From positions 1 to 64,000 of the forward strand of contig CAZZLN010000001.1 in NCBI GenBank assembly GCA_964654945.1: a stretch of DNA of 64,000 bases. The letters run 5' to 3'. Below, piece by piece: positions 15,215-24,705 of the stretch (its first letter is position 1; each line of letters starts with the position of its first letter). The stretch is from HGM11788 sp964654945. GTDB taxonomy: Bacteria > Bacillota > Clostridia > Lachnospirales > CAG-274. The notes under the pieces are model-generated. The model made no database searches. It had not been told where the DNA came from and saw nothing but the letters and a program-made list of their open reading frames with translations. The position numbers and the translations under genes are program-made.

Positions 15215-17716
15215 ATGAAAAATTTATTCCGACGATTATTAAGAATATATAATTTCAGATTGAGCATAGTCTTTTTTACTGTTGTTATATTGTTTTCTTT
15301 ACTGGTTATAAAGTTATATTCTCTCCAGATTATTGACGGAGATTACTATAGTCAGGAGGTTACAGGCACTACCTTAAGAAATGTTGAAGTAACTGCTGCC
15401 AGAGGTAATATATATGACAGATACGGCAGAGCTATTGCAACTAATGAATCATCTTATGCAGTAAATATTGACCCAAGTATAGGTGTTGAAAATATCAATG
15501 ATATTTTGGCGGATTTAATTACAATGCTTGAAAACAACGGTGAAACAATTGATGTAAGCCTGCCTATTACAAGTACTCAGCCAAGACAATTTCTTTTTGA
15601 CGGAAGTGAAAAGCAGGAAAAACGCTGGAAAAATGATATGTCACTTGATGAGGACTGTGATGCAACAAAAGCATATGATGATTTAAAGGAAATGTTTGAA
15701 ATTAATTCATCTCTTAATGATGATATGGTATCAAAAATTCTTGCAATAAGATGCGAATTATATAAAAACAGATATTCGAAATATATCCCTGTATCCATAT
15801 CATATAATATAAGTGATAAAACCGCTGCAGCAATTCAGGAGCAGGGTTCATCAATGCCTTGTGTTTATGTTGATACTATTTCATCAAGAAAATATCCTTT
15901 AGGAAAGTATCTTTCACATATTATCGGTTATACGGGCAAGGTTACGGAAACTGAGCTTGAAAACAATAAAGAAGATTATACTTTAAATGATTATATTGGA
16001 AAAGACGGTATTGAAAAATCCTTTGAAAGCAATCTTAGAGGTGTTGATGGCTCACAGTACATTGAGGTAGACAGCTTTGGCAGAAGAATTGCCGTAGTTG
16101 AGGGAGAAGGCACAGAGCCTCAATCGGGAGGCAATGTATATCTTACTATTGATTCTCAGCTCCAAAAAGCAATATATGATAAACTGGAGGAAAAACTTAT
16201 TGACCTTCAAATTCAAAGAATGTCAGGGGGTGATTATTCCTATAGTATCAAAGATATATTTAAAAAAATGATAAATTCTGATAATATATGGATGAAATAT
16301 ATACTTAATGCAAAAGATGGTACAACCCAGGGCGAATTAAAAAAATATATTTTAGAAGAAAATCCTAAATCAGCTGAAGATATAAATATAGCAAGGGAAA
16401 CATTGACAAAGGGTTATGAAAATGGTGACATATCATCTTCAAAGTTAATGATTGCTCTTTACGAGCAGGGACAAATTACAGATGATGATAATACAATAAC
16501 TCAGCTTAAAAATGGTAATTTATCCGTTACTTCAGCCCTTATCAGAAAAATGAGAGCCAGAGAAATAACTCCTCAAATGACGGGTATGGACCCTTGTACA
16601 GGCTCAGTTGTAGTAACCGATGTTGACACAGGTGAAGTATTGGCAGCAGTGTCATATCCATCTTATGATAATAATGAGTTTGTAAATAATTTTAATAATG
16701 AGTATTATCTTCATTTGCAAAATGACCCTACAACCCCATTGGTAAACAGACCGTTTACAGAGCCAAGAGCACCGGGTTCAACCTTTAAGATGATTGTTGC
16801 CATAGCTGCCCTTGAAGAAGGTATCATTTCACCTAATTCATATATTCAGGATTTGGGAACATTTAAAGAAGCAGGCGAACCTTATGCAAAATGTTGGATT
16901 GGCAGCGGAAACGGAACTCATGGTTCTGTAAATGTTGTAAAAGCACTTGAAGTTTCCTGTAATTATTTCTTTTATTCAATATCCTATAATATGGGTAAAA
17001 GCGGTTACTTAAACGGTATAAATACTTTAAATAAATATATGGAGGCATTTGGACTCAACAGTCCTACCGGTGTGGAAATATATGAATTATACGACTCTAT
17101 GAGTGACTATCCGTCATATATATCTTCACCTGCATATAAGGAGTATATAGTCGGTTTGAGAAATCCTGATGCTTCTGAAAAAGATAAACAATGGACTGCA
17201 GGCGATACAATAAGAACGGCTATTGGTCAGTCATATAATAATTATACCGCTGCCACACTGTCAAAATATGTTGCAACCCTTGCAAACGGCGGAACAAGGT
17301 ATTCAATGCATCTGCTTAATAAAACAACTGATAACAATGGTAATTTAAATCAGCAATATGAGCCTGTTGTTGAAGAAAATATGAATATTAAACAGGAAAA
17401 TCTGGATGCAGTGTTTGAAGGTATGCTTAGTGTTACAAAAGGCTCATCAGGTACACTTCGTGATTGTTTTAAGGATTATCCGATAGATGTAGCGGCAAAA
17501 TCAGGTACTGCACAGGAATCACAAAAAAGAAGCGAACATACAATATTTGTTGGTTTTGCTCCTTATGATGACCCTCAAATTTCAATATCTGTGATTATTC
17601 CTTTTGGTAATGATAAATCACATCCTGCCTGTGATGTGGCTAAAACAGTAATTGATGAATACCTTAATTTTAATTCTCAGCCTGATAAATTATCATACAA
17701 TACACTTATGAAGTAA
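15215..17716 (+). CDS. mrdA: Penicillin-binding protein 2 (class B transpeptidase, rod elongation)
   Basis: A monofunctional D,D-transpeptidase that cross-links lateral-wall peptidoglycan together with RodA. The 833-residue protein has one membrane anchor (about 17-37), a dimerisation domain (about 55-310, with ARGNIYDRYGRAIA) and a transpeptidase domain with all three motifs: S522-TFK, S581-CN and K762-SGT. It is longer than usual (600-700) because about 125 residues, charged and helical, are inserted between LTIDSQLQKAIYDKL and the start of the transpeptidase fold (SVVVTDVDTGEVLAA). It follows mreD by 17 bases in the same operon. Confidence 0.95.
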   Translation: MKNLFRRLLRIYNFRLSIVFFTVVILFSLLVIKLYSLQIIDGDYYSQEVTGTTLRNVEVTAARGNIYDRYGRAIATNESSYAVNIDPSIGVENINDILADLITMLENNGETIDVSLPITSTQPRQFLFDGSEKQEKRWKNDMSLDEDCDATKAYDDLKEMFEINSSLNDDMVSKILAIRCELYKNRYSKYIPVSISYNISDKTAAAIQEQGSSMPCVYVDTISSRKYPLGKYLSHIIGYTGKVTETELENNKEDYTLNDYIGKDGIEKSFESNLRGVDGSQYIEVDSFGRRIAVVEGEGTEPQSGGNVYLTIDSQLQKAIYDKLEEKLIDLQIQRMSGGDYSYSIKDIFKKMINSDNIWMKYILNAKDGTTQGELKKYILEENPKSAEDINIARETLTKGYENGDISSSKLMIALYEQGQITDDDNTITQLKNGNLSVTSALIRKMRAREITPQMTGMDPCTGSVVVTDVDTGEVLAAVSYPSYDNNEFVNNFNNEYYLHLQNDPTTPLVNRPFTEPRAPGSTFKMIVAIAALEEGIISPNSYIQDLGTFKEAGEPYAKCWIGSGNGTHGSVNVVKALEVSCNYFFYSISYNMGKSGYLNGINTLNKYMEAFGLNSPTGVEIYELYDSMSDYPSYISSPAYKEYIVGLRNPDASEKDKQWTAGDTIRTAIGQSYNNYTAATLSKYVATLANGGTRYSMHLLNKTTDNNGNLNQQYEPVVEENMNIKQENLDAVFEGMLSVTKGSSGTLRDCFKDYPIDVAAKSGTAQESQKRSEHTIFVGFAPYDDPQISISVIIPFGNDKSHPACDVAKTVIDEYLNFNSQPDKLSYNTLMK

Positions 17717-17824
17717 AAATTGTAATATAATGCAATATTTTTACTCCTATTAACATAATTTTATTATCTATTTTTGTATTATTATAGATATATAAAATTT
17801 ATAATCAAAAACGGAGGTTTATAT

Positions 17825-18622
17825 ATGAGTGAAGTAATAGTTATAACATCAGGCAAAGGCGGTGTCGGAAAAACAACTGCCTCAGCAAATATAGGTGTCG
17901 GTCTTGCCATGGCGGGCAAACAGGTTGTTATGATTGACGCTGATATAGGTTTAAGAAATTTAGATGTGGTTATGGGTCTTGAAAACAGAATAATATATGA
18001 CCTTATTAATGTAATAGAGGGTAACTGCCGTTTAAAGCAGGCATTAATAAGAGATAAAAGATATGATAATCTTTTTCTTCTTCCTGCCGCACAAACAAGA
18101 GATAAAAGTGCAGTTACTCCCGAACAAATGGAAAAACTCTGTAAATCACTTGAGGACGAGGGATTTGAATATATAATTATAGACTGCCCTGCCGGCATTG
18201 AACAGGGATTTAAAAATGCAATAGCAGGAGCAAACAGTGCTATAGTTGTAACCACACCTGAAATTTCAGCAGTAAGAGATGCAGACAGAATAATAGGTAT
18301 GCTTGAAGCTTATGAGCTGTACAAGCCAAAATTAATTGTCAACAGAATAAGAATAGATATGGTTAAAAGAAATGAAATGATGTCTGTTGAAGATGTTGCA
18401 GAAATTCTTGCTGTTGATTTACTTGGTATTGTGCCTGATGATGAAGCAATTGTAGTATCAACCAACAATGGTGAACCGGTTGTATCAAATGATAAATCCA
18501 TATCAGGTCAGGCATATAGAAATATTGTTCAGAGAATACTTGGAAATAAGGTTGAGTTTTTAAGCTTTGAAGAAAATACAGGCTTTTTCAGCCGTATTTT
18601 TAAGGCTTTAAAGAAGGGGTGA
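17825..18622 (+). CDS. minD: Septum site-determining ATPase MinD
   Basis: MinD is the membrane-bound ParA-type ATPase of the division-site system. The 265-residue protein opens MSEVIVITSGKGGVGKTTASAN (deviant Walker A), continues with MIDADIGLRNLDVVMGLENR, and ends in an amphipathic membrane-targeting helix (FFSRIFKALKKG). The ATG at 17825 follows an ACGGAGG site; upstream in-frame codons lack one. minE follows immediately, but minC, usually just upstream, is absent: only 108 bases separate it from the PBP2 gene. Confidence 0.97.
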   Translation: MSEVIVITSGKGGVGKTTASANIGVGLAMAGKQVVMIDADIGLRNLDVVMGLENRIIYDLINVIEGNCRLKQALIRDKRYDNLFLLPAAQTRDKSAVTPEQMEKLCKSLEDEGFEYIIIDCPAGIEQGFKNAIAGANSAIVVTTPEISAVRDADRIIGMLEAYELYKPKLIVNRIRIDMVKRNEMMSVEDVAEILAVDLLGIVPDDEAIVVSTNNGEPVVSNDKSISGQAYRNIVQRILGNKVEFLSFEENTGFFSRIFKALKKG

Positions 18623-18628
18623 TATATT

Positions 18629-18919
18629 ATGATTGAAAATATCGGCTCCGGAAATATTGCAAAAAGCAGACTTAGAAATGTACTTTATATGGATAGAACA
18701 AGTGAGCTTTTGGATAAAAAATTACTTGAATTGATGAAATATGACATTTCAAAGGCAGTTTCAAAATACATAAAAATAAATACTAAAAATATTGAACTTA
18801 CGATTGAAAGTCAAAACAGCAATTCAGATAAATTTGGTGCTGTATTATGCACTAAAATATATATAGATAATTTTCTGAATTGTATGAGAAAGGATAATGA
18901 TGATAAGAAAAAAGCTTAA
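18629..18919 (+). CDS. minE: Cell division topological specificity factor MinE
   Basis: MinE stimulates MinD ATPase and drives its redistribution. The 96-residue sequence matches the family in SGNIAKSRLRNVLYMDR and LMKYDISKAVSKYIKIN; the C-terminal dimerisation part is more divergent. Length (usually 80-95) and position directly after minD (six bases) support the call. Its last 23 bases overlap rodA. Confidence 0.88.
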   Translation: MIENIGSGNIAKSRLRNVLYMDRTSELLDKKLLELMKYDISKAVSKYIKINTKNIELTIESQNSNSDKFGAVLCTKIYIDNFLNCMRKDNDDKKKA

Positions 18920-20027
18920 AGCACTTGATTTTACTCTTGTTGCTGCTGTATTTGCTCTTATTATATTTGGTATTATTATTATAGGAAGTGCTAAAAGAAT
19001 TAATGTAAACGGCTTTGAGGGCGAATTTATTAATCAGATGATATGGTTTGCCACAGGAGTTGTATTAATGCTTATAGCAGTATTTATTGACTATGAATTT
19101 TTAAGCAGATTTTATATAGCAATATATATTTTAAACATAATACTTCTTATAGCAGTGCTTATTTTTGGCGGTGATGACGGCACAGGTGTCAGAAGATGGC
19201 TTTTAGGAATACAGCCATCTGAATTTTCAAAAATATTTATGATAATTTATTTGTCAAAATTTATTGACAAATTCAAAGAAAAGATTAATAATATAAGTAT
19301 ACTGACAATAGCTTTTGTAACGACTATAATACCATTTATGCTTATTAAAAGTCAGCCGTCATTATCAGCCAGTCTGGTAATTCTGGCAATTTTAATTACA
19401 GAACTGTTTTTAGGTAATATTGATTCCAAATATATAAAAATAGTATGTGCAATAGTTGTGCCTGTTGCTGTTGTTATATATTGGGATTTGTTAAGCAATG
19501 ACCACAGAATACTTGATTTGTTTTTGGAACCATACCATATCAGAAGATTGTCTTCAGCTGTTAATCCTGATTTTTCAAATCCTGATTACTATCAGACTAA
19601 AAATTCTATATGGGCTATCGGATCCGGTCAGTTAAGAGGAAAGGGACTCTTTAACGGCACAATAAATCAGCTTAGTTACTTGCCTGAATCACATAATGAC
19701 TTTATTTTTTCAGTCGTAGGTGAGGAATTTGGTTTTCTTGGTTGTTTAGCTGTTTTACTCATAATGTTCTTCATAATAACAAGATGTATTAAAATATCAT
19801 CTTCTGCTGAGGACAATATTGGAATGCTTATTAGCGGTGGTGTTGCAGGTATGCTGACATTTCAAACTTTTGTGAATGTGGGTGTAGCCACAGGATTGCT
19901 GCCAAATACAGGTATGCCGTTTCCTTTTCTTAGCTATGGAGGAAGCTCAATGTGGGTTAATATGCTTTCAATCGGATTAGTATTAAATGTTGGTATAAAA
20001 AAGAAAAAAATTATATTTTATGGGTGA
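18897..20027 (+). CDS. rodA: RodA/FtsW-family peptidoglycan glycosyltransferase
   Basis: A SEDS-family membrane enzyme that polymerises lipid II, here most likely RodA because it sits in the mreBCD-PBP2 operon. The 376-residue protein has about ten membrane segments, and the SEDS signatures RRWLLGIQPSEFSKI, YLPESHNDFIFSVVGEEFGF and GMPFPFLSYGGSS. Two adjacent ATG codons (18897, 18900) follow AGAAAGGA; the choice is open. It overlaps the end of minE, suggesting coupled translation. Confidence 0.94.
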   Translation: MMIRKKLKALDFTLVAAVFALIIFGIIIIGSAKRINVNGFEGEFINQMIWFATGVVLMLIAVFIDYEFLSRFYIAIYILNIILLIAVLIFGGDDGTGVRRWLLGIQPSEFSKIFMIIYLSKFIDKFKEKINNISILTIAFVTTIIPFMLIKSQPSLSASLVILAILITELFLGNIDSKYIKIVCAIVVPVAVVIYWDLLSNDHRILDLFLEPYHIRRLSSAVNPDFSNPDYYQTKNSIWAIGSGQLRGKGLFNGTINQLSYLPESHNDFIFSVVGEEFGFLGCLAVLLIMFFIITRCIKISSSAEDNIGMLISGGVAGMLTFQTFVNVGVATGLLPNTGMPFPFLSYGGSSMWVNMLSIGLVLNVGIKKKKIIFYG

Positions 20028-20033
20028 TGAATT

Positions 20034-20432
20034 ATGAATATTGCGTTAGTTGCACACGATAACAAAAAAACATTGATGGAAAATTTATGTATAGCATATA
20101 GGCATATACTTATTAAACATGATATATATGCTACAGGAACAACAGGACTGCTTGTTGAAGAAACATCAAATCTTCTTGTTCATAAGTACTTAGCCGGTCA
20201 CTTAGGCGGTGAACAGCAATTGGCTTCACAAATTGCCAACAATGATATTGATTTGGTTATATTTTTAAGAGATCCTGTTGAATCAAAGGCTTATGAGCCT
20301 GATATTAATTCAGTGCTCAGATTATGTGACATACATAATATACCTTTAGCCAGCAACCTTGCTACTGCTGAAGCTTTGCTTTTAGCGTTAGACAGAGGAG
20401 ATTTAGACTGGAGAAATCTTATTAAAGAATAA
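20034..20432 (+). CDS. mgsA: Methylglyoxal synthase
   Basis: MgsA converts dihydroxyacetone phosphate to methylglyoxal and phosphate in the cytoplasm, a bypass of lower glycolysis under phosphate limitation. The 132-residue protein has AHDNKK at the phosphate site, YATGTTGLLVEE, the GGEQQ loop, and the catalytic-Asp segment VIFLRDP, plus PLASNLATAEALL. It lies six bases after rodA, an association common in Clostridia. Length is slightly short of the usual 140-150. Confidence 0.96.
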   Translation: MNIALVAHDNKKTLMENLCIAYRHILIKHDIYATGTTGLLVEETSNLLVHKYLAGHLGGEQQLASQIANNDIDLVIFLRDPVESKAYEPDINSVLRLCDIHNIPLASNLATAEALLLALDRGDLDWRNLIKE

Positions 20433-20433
20433 A

Positions 20434-20721
20434 ATGAAATACATATTTATTTATTATATTATTATAAATTTATTACTTTGTATTATTATGGGCATAGATA
20501 AATACAAAGCTATCCATCACAAATGGAGAATTAAAGAAGCCACTTTATTGTTTTTATCTTTAATCGGAGGGGGATTAGGTGGCTTTTTTGGAATGTCATT
20601 TTTTCATCATAAAAGCAATAAGTGGTATTTTAAAACTACATTTATTATTTCAATAATAATACACCTTATATTAATTTTTCTATTAACTAAAGTTGTATTT
20701 TATCAGCAGTTATTCACTTAG
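20434..20721 (+). CDS. DUF1294 family small membrane protein
   Basis: A 95-residue membrane protein with three hydrophobic segments and the DUF1294 pattern MGIDKYKAIHHKWRIKE, LIGGGLGGFFGMSFFHHKS, KWYFKTTF. Function is unknown for the family. One base separates it from mgsA, so it ends the cell-shape transcript. Its last 12 bases overlap the 3' end of the sensor kinase on the opposite strand. Confidence 0.8.
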   Translation: MKYIFIYYIIINLLLCIIMGIDKYKAIHHKWRIKEATLLFLSLIGGGLGGFFGMSFFHHKSNKWYFKTTFIISIIIHLILIFLLTKVVFYQQLFT

Positions 20722-22119
20722 CTTTAATGTAAATATAAATGTTGTGTTTTTATTTGGTTTACTTTTTACTTCAATTGTTTCATTATGAGCATTTAAAAAT
20801 TCCTTTACAATTGCAAGTCCAAGACCGCTTCCGCTTTTATCAATTCCTCTGGAGCTGTCAGCCTTATAAAGCCTGTCAAATACTCTCTTGCACTCCTCTT
20901 TTGTGAGTCCTTTTCCTGTATTGCACACAGATATTACAGCCTTATCATTGACTTTTTCCACAGAAGTTGTAATTACACCGCCATTATCTGAAAATTTAAT
21001 TGCATTATCATACAGATTATATAAAACTCGTTGTATTTTTTCGCAGTCTGCCATTACATAAATTTCATCACATTGAAAATCATAATTCACATTCAAATTT
21101 TTACTGTAAATTCGGCTTAATATACTTTCAACAGTATCTAAAATAAGCTTATTAATATTAAATCTTATTATGCTTATTTCAACTTTACTTGGTGAGATAT
21201 TGTTAAAATCAAGTATTGAATTTGTCATTTTATTCAATCTGTCTGTTTCGGATTTTATAACCTTTAAATAATGTTCTGTTTGTTCTCCGGGTATTGTTCC
21301 ATCAAGTATGGCATTTATAAATCCATTAATTGATGTTATAGGCGAACGTATATCATGTGCTATATTTGATAAAAATTCCTGTTTGTTTTTTTCTGATTCA
21401 CTTAAACTTTCAGCCATTTCATTAAGACTTTTAGCTATAGGATAAAATTCATCCTTTTCAGATGTTTCAATTCTCTGATTAAAATTTCCGTCAGCAATAA
21501 GCTTTGCAGCATTATTAAGCTTAACTATGCCGTCTAATGTTTTGGTTGTTGACAGATAGATTACAACAAAGCCTATTGTTGATGCAATTATAATAAAAAT
21601 TATTGATATAACATACCATTTTGAAATACTTTTGTTAAGTTCATCAAGAGATGATGTAACAAATATAATTCTTTCGACACCATTATTGCTTATGGGATAA
21701 GCAATATAGCATATTTCATCTCCATATAAACCATCAAAATCATCTGAAGCAAGAAATGGCCGACCTGATAACAAAATGTCCTTATTTTTTTTATTAATAT
21801 TAATTTTAAAATTACTGTCAGGTGTGTCCTTTGACACTAAAAGTATATTACAATCCATATCAGTTATAAAAAAACTGTGATCGGAATATTTGTCAAATAA
21901 ACTAAGTTCTTCATATAGACTGTTTTCATTAAGTCCATTATCATCAACGGACATTGAGTATATATCGGATATTTTAACTGCCTGACTTAGAAGCTGCTGT
22001 TTTATTTCAATATAAAAATAGTTCTCAAAGGCTGTAGTAAGCCCAATTTCTAAAAATAAAAATCCCAAAATTATTGCTATTAAATAATATATTATTAACC
22101 TTTTATATAATGTATTCAT
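20710..22119 (-). CDS. Orphan sensor histidine kinase
   Basis: A 469-residue membrane kinase: membrane helices at about 7-29 and 168-190 enclose an extracellular sensor of about 135 residues, then a HAMP linker (about 190-240), a HisKA domain with phospho-acceptor H255 (SNIAHDIRSPITSINGF) and an HATPase_c domain with the N box (NLYDNAIKFS) and GSGLGLAIV. No response regulator gene is adjacent, so the partner is encoded elsewhere. Clostridia often phosphorylate Spo0A by orphan kinases, which is one possibility but only a guess. It is divergent from yqfC and converges, with a 12-base overlap, on the DUF1294 gene. Confidence 0.92.
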   Translation of the reverse strand: MNTLYKRLIIYYLIAIILGFLFLEIGLTTAFENYFYIEIKQQLLSQAVKISDIYSMSVDDNGLNENSLYEELSLFDKYSDHSFFITDMDCNILLVSKDTPDSNFKININKKNKDILLSGRPFLASDDFDGLYGDEICYIAYPISNNGVERIIFVTSSLDELNKSISKWYVISIIFIIIASTIGFVVIYLSTTKTLDGIVKLNNAAKLIADGNFNQRIETSEKDEFYPIAKSLNEMAESLSESEKNKQEFLSNIAHDIRSPITSINGFINAILDGTIPGEQTEHYLKVIKSETDRLNKMTNSILDFNNISPSKVEISIIRFNINKLILDTVESILSRIYSKNLNVNYDFQCDEIYVMADCEKIQRVLYNLYDNAIKFSDNGGVITTSVEKVNDKAVISVCNTGKGLTKEECKRVFDRLYKADSSRGIDKSGSGLGLAIVKEFLNAHNETIEVKSKPNKNTTFIFTLKLSE

Positions 22120-22248
22120 ATAATCAATTGCAGCTCCTAAAATATATAGTAAATAATTAGCATACAGCTATATTGTTCATAAATATATTTATAGTATAAC
22201 ACAATAAATGTTCTATTTAAAGAAATAAATAAAAAATGTGGTGAGTTT

Positions 22249-22521
22249 ATGGATAAAAAAATTTTACAAATATCAAAATTATCGGATATACCACCGGAGA
22301 TTATATCTAATATACCTAAAATTCTCATAACAGGAAACTATACATTATCTATAGAAAATCATAAAGGAATAGTGTTTTATTCCGAAAACTCAATTATAAT
22401 TAATTTTAAAAAAGGCAAGCTGAATATTGAGGGAAATAATATAAATATTGATTTAATCAATAACGAAGTAATTATGCTAAAGGGAAATATAGAACAAGTT
22501 AAATTTGAAAATATGGAGTGA
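22249..22521 (+). CDS. yqfC: Sporulation protein YqfC (YabP/YqfC family)
   Basis: A 90-residue member of the YabP/YqfC family, mother-cell sporulation proteins of unclear mechanism. Family-like features are PKILITGNYTLSIENHKGI, a strand-rich body and INNEVIMLKGNIEQVKFE near the end. The start is supported by GTGGTGAG upstream. yqfD follows directly, which is the diagnostic gene pair. Confidence 0.9.
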   Translation: MDKKILQISKLSDIPPEIISNIPKILITGNYTLSIENHKGIVFYSENSIIINFKKGKLNIEGNNINIDLINNEVIMLKGNIEQVKFENME

Positions 22522-23762
22522 TTTATATTATCAAAGTATGGAAATTCTTAAAAGGATATGTTATAATAAAAATAAGTGGATTTAATATAAATAAATTTAT
22601 AAATAAATCTGTAAACTCCAATATCGAAATAAAAAATTTATACAATTCTGACGGAAGATGTTATAAGTGCTGCATACATATTTCAAAATATCAGAATCTT
22701 AAAGATTTAGCTGATAAATATAATTGTAAAATTGAAATAATATCCAAAAATATTATCACTGCAATTTTGGATAATATAAAGTATCGTTTTGTATTTGTAT
22801 CAGGGATTGCAGTTTTTATTATAATGCTGTATATATGTTCTTCTTTAGTGTGGATTATAGATATAGAGGGAAATTCACAGATTAGCGACAGCGAAATTTA
22901 TAAATTTTGCAATGACAACAATCTTTATGTAGGAAGTCCCGTCAGTTCTGTAGACTGTAAACTTCTTTCGGAAAATATTAAAAATATATATAAAAATATA
23001 TCATGGGTAAATTTTAGTATTGAGGGAACAAGGGTTTATATAAAGCTTGCTGAGGGAAAAGAAAAATCTGTCGCAATTAAAAATACTGAACCCTGTGATA
23101 TTGTTGCAGATAAAGATGGAGTAATATCAGATATAATAACAGATAAAGGCACTCCCTTTGTAAAGAAAAATGACGTTGTTGCAAAAGGAGATATACTTAT
23201 TAGCGGAGCCCTTGTTAACAGCGGAAACGAAGAAATACAAATTAATGATATTGTTCATTCAAGAGGTACAGTTCGTGCTAATGTGACAAGAAATTATAAT
23301 TTTACTGTACCCCTGCTTCAGATTAAAAAAGTTTATACTGGAAATAGTATAAATAAATACAGATTAAAATTATGGCAGCTTAATTTTGCTGACAGTAATG
23401 ACGTAAAATACAAAAAATATGATTTTTCTAAATCGGTAAATCAGCTTAAACTTAGTGAAAACATATATCTGCCGATTACTTTTTTTAAATATACTTATAG
23501 GGAATACGAAACCACTGAAGAAATAATCAGTACTGAAAATGCTAAAAATATTGCCAACAAAATGGTGCAAAAATATATTATTGAAAATTACCCTACTTCA
23601 GCAGATATTTTATACTGTAATTTGGATTTTAAAGGAGAAAATAATGTTTTAAATGTCTGTGCGGTTATTTTATCTGATGAAGTAATAGGAACAGAGCAAA
23701 AAATTAATCAATCAGGAGGAAATGTATTGAATGACACAACAGAAACTGCAAATTCCGGGTAA
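22518..23762 (+). CDS. yqfD: Sporulation protein YqfD
   Basis: YqfD is a membrane protein of the sigma-E regulon required for efficient sporulation. The 414-residue sequence starts with the conserved region WKFLKGYVIIKISG, has one clear membrane segment (about 92-113), and continues as an extracytoplasmic domain with SLVWIIDIEGNSQIS and ISWVNFSIEGTRVYIKL. The start is uncertain: GTG at 22518 overlaps the yqfC stop but lies inside the GGAGTG ribosome site, while an in-frame ATT at 22527 has correct spacing. It overlaps phoH by 32 bases. Confidence 0.9.
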   Translation: MIYIIKVWKFLKGYVIIKISGFNINKFINKSVNSNIEIKNLYNSDGRCYKCCIHISKYQNLKDLADKYNCKIEIISKNIITAILDNIKYRFVFVSGIAVFIIMLYICSSLVWIIDIEGNSQISDSEIYKFCNDNNLYVGSPVSSVDCKLLSENIKNIYKNISWVNFSIEGTRVYIKLAEGKEKSVAIKNTEPCDIVADKDGVISDIITDKGTPFVKKNDVVAKGDILISGALVNSGNEEIQINDIVHSRGTVRANVTRNYNFTVPLLQIKKVYTGNSINKYRLKLWQLNFADSNDVKYKKYDFSKSVNQLKLSENIYLPITFFKYTYREYETTEEIISTENAKNIANKMVQKYIIENYPTSADILYCNLDFKGENNVLNVCAVILSDEVIGTEQKINQSGGNVLNDTTETANSG

Positions 23763-24705
23763 TATAATATCAGTTATATTCGGAAATTTTGATGAAAACA
23801 TCAGAAAAATTGAAAGTGAATATAATGTTTCAATTATAAATCGCGGAGATGATATTGTAATAAGCGGAGAAGCTGAAAATATTGATAAATCAATAAATGT
23901 TATCAAATCACTTATTGATGTTGCTAAATCAGGTCAAAGCATTGATGAACAAAATATAAATTATATTATCAGCGAAACAAATGACAATAACAATAATGTC
24001 ATAAATCGTATAAATGATGATTTAATTTGTATGACAGTAAACGGCAGAGCCTTACACCCTAAAACAATGGGACAGAAAAAATATATAGATGCCATAAGAA
24101 ATAATACAATAGTATTTGGAATAGGACCTGCAGGTACCGGTAAAACTTATCTTGCAATGGCAATGGCTATTACAGCTTTTAAAAATGGAGAGGTCAGCAG
24201 AATTATACTTACAAGACCTGCCATTGAAGCAGGAGAAAATTTAGGCTTTCTTCCCGGAGATTTACAACAGAAGGTTGATCCATATTTAAGACCCCTTTAT
24301 GATGCTCTTTATGAAATAATGGGTGCTGAAACATTTCTTAAAAATATGGAAAAGGGTGCAATTGAGGTTGCCCCGCTTGCATATATGAGAGGCAGAACCC
24401 TTGACAACTCATTTGTGGTCCTTGATGAAGCTCAGAATACTACACCTGAACAGATGAAAATGTTTCTTACAAGACTTGGCTATGGTTCAAGAGCTGTTAT
24501 AACAGGTGATATAACTCAAATTGACTTGCCAAGAGGTAAAAATTCAGGCTTAATCGAAGCTGCAAAAATTCTTAACAGCATAGACGGTATAAAGATTTGC
24601 AATCTTACAAATAAAGATGTTGTAAGGCATCCCCTTGTACAGAAAATAATAAATGCTTATGAAAAATATGAGCAGAAGAAACAAAAAAAAGCAGGGATAA
24701 TATGA
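23731..24705 (+). CDS. phoH: PhoH family ATPase
   Basis: A cytoplasmic PhoH-like ATPase linked to RNA metabolism. The 324-residue protein has an N-terminal KH-like segment (about 15-75) and a P-loop domain with GPAGTGKTYLAMA, LTRPAIEAGENLGFLPGD, VVLDEAQNTTPEQMKMFLTR and VITGDITQIDLP. The ATG follows CAGGAGGA. It overlaps yqfD upstream and ybeY by four bases downstream. The c-di-AMP phosphodiesterase gene pgpH, often between phoH and ybeY in Clostridia and Bacilli, is absent. Confidence 0.95.
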   Translation: MTQQKLQIPGNIISVIFGNFDENIRKIESEYNVSIINRGDDIVISGEAENIDKSINVIKSLIDVAKSGQSIDEQNINYIISETNDNNNNVINRINDDLICMTVNGRALHPKTMGQKKYIDAIRNNTIVFGIGPAGTGKTYLAMAMAITAFKNGEVSRIILTRPAIEAGENLGFLPGDLQQKVDPYLRPLYDALYEIMGAETFLKNMEKGAIEVAPLAYMRGRTLDNSFVVLDEAQNTTPEQMKMFLTRLGYGSRAVITGDITQIDLPRGKNSGLIEAAKILNSIDGIKICNLTNKDVVRHPLVQKIINAYEKYEQKKQKKAGII

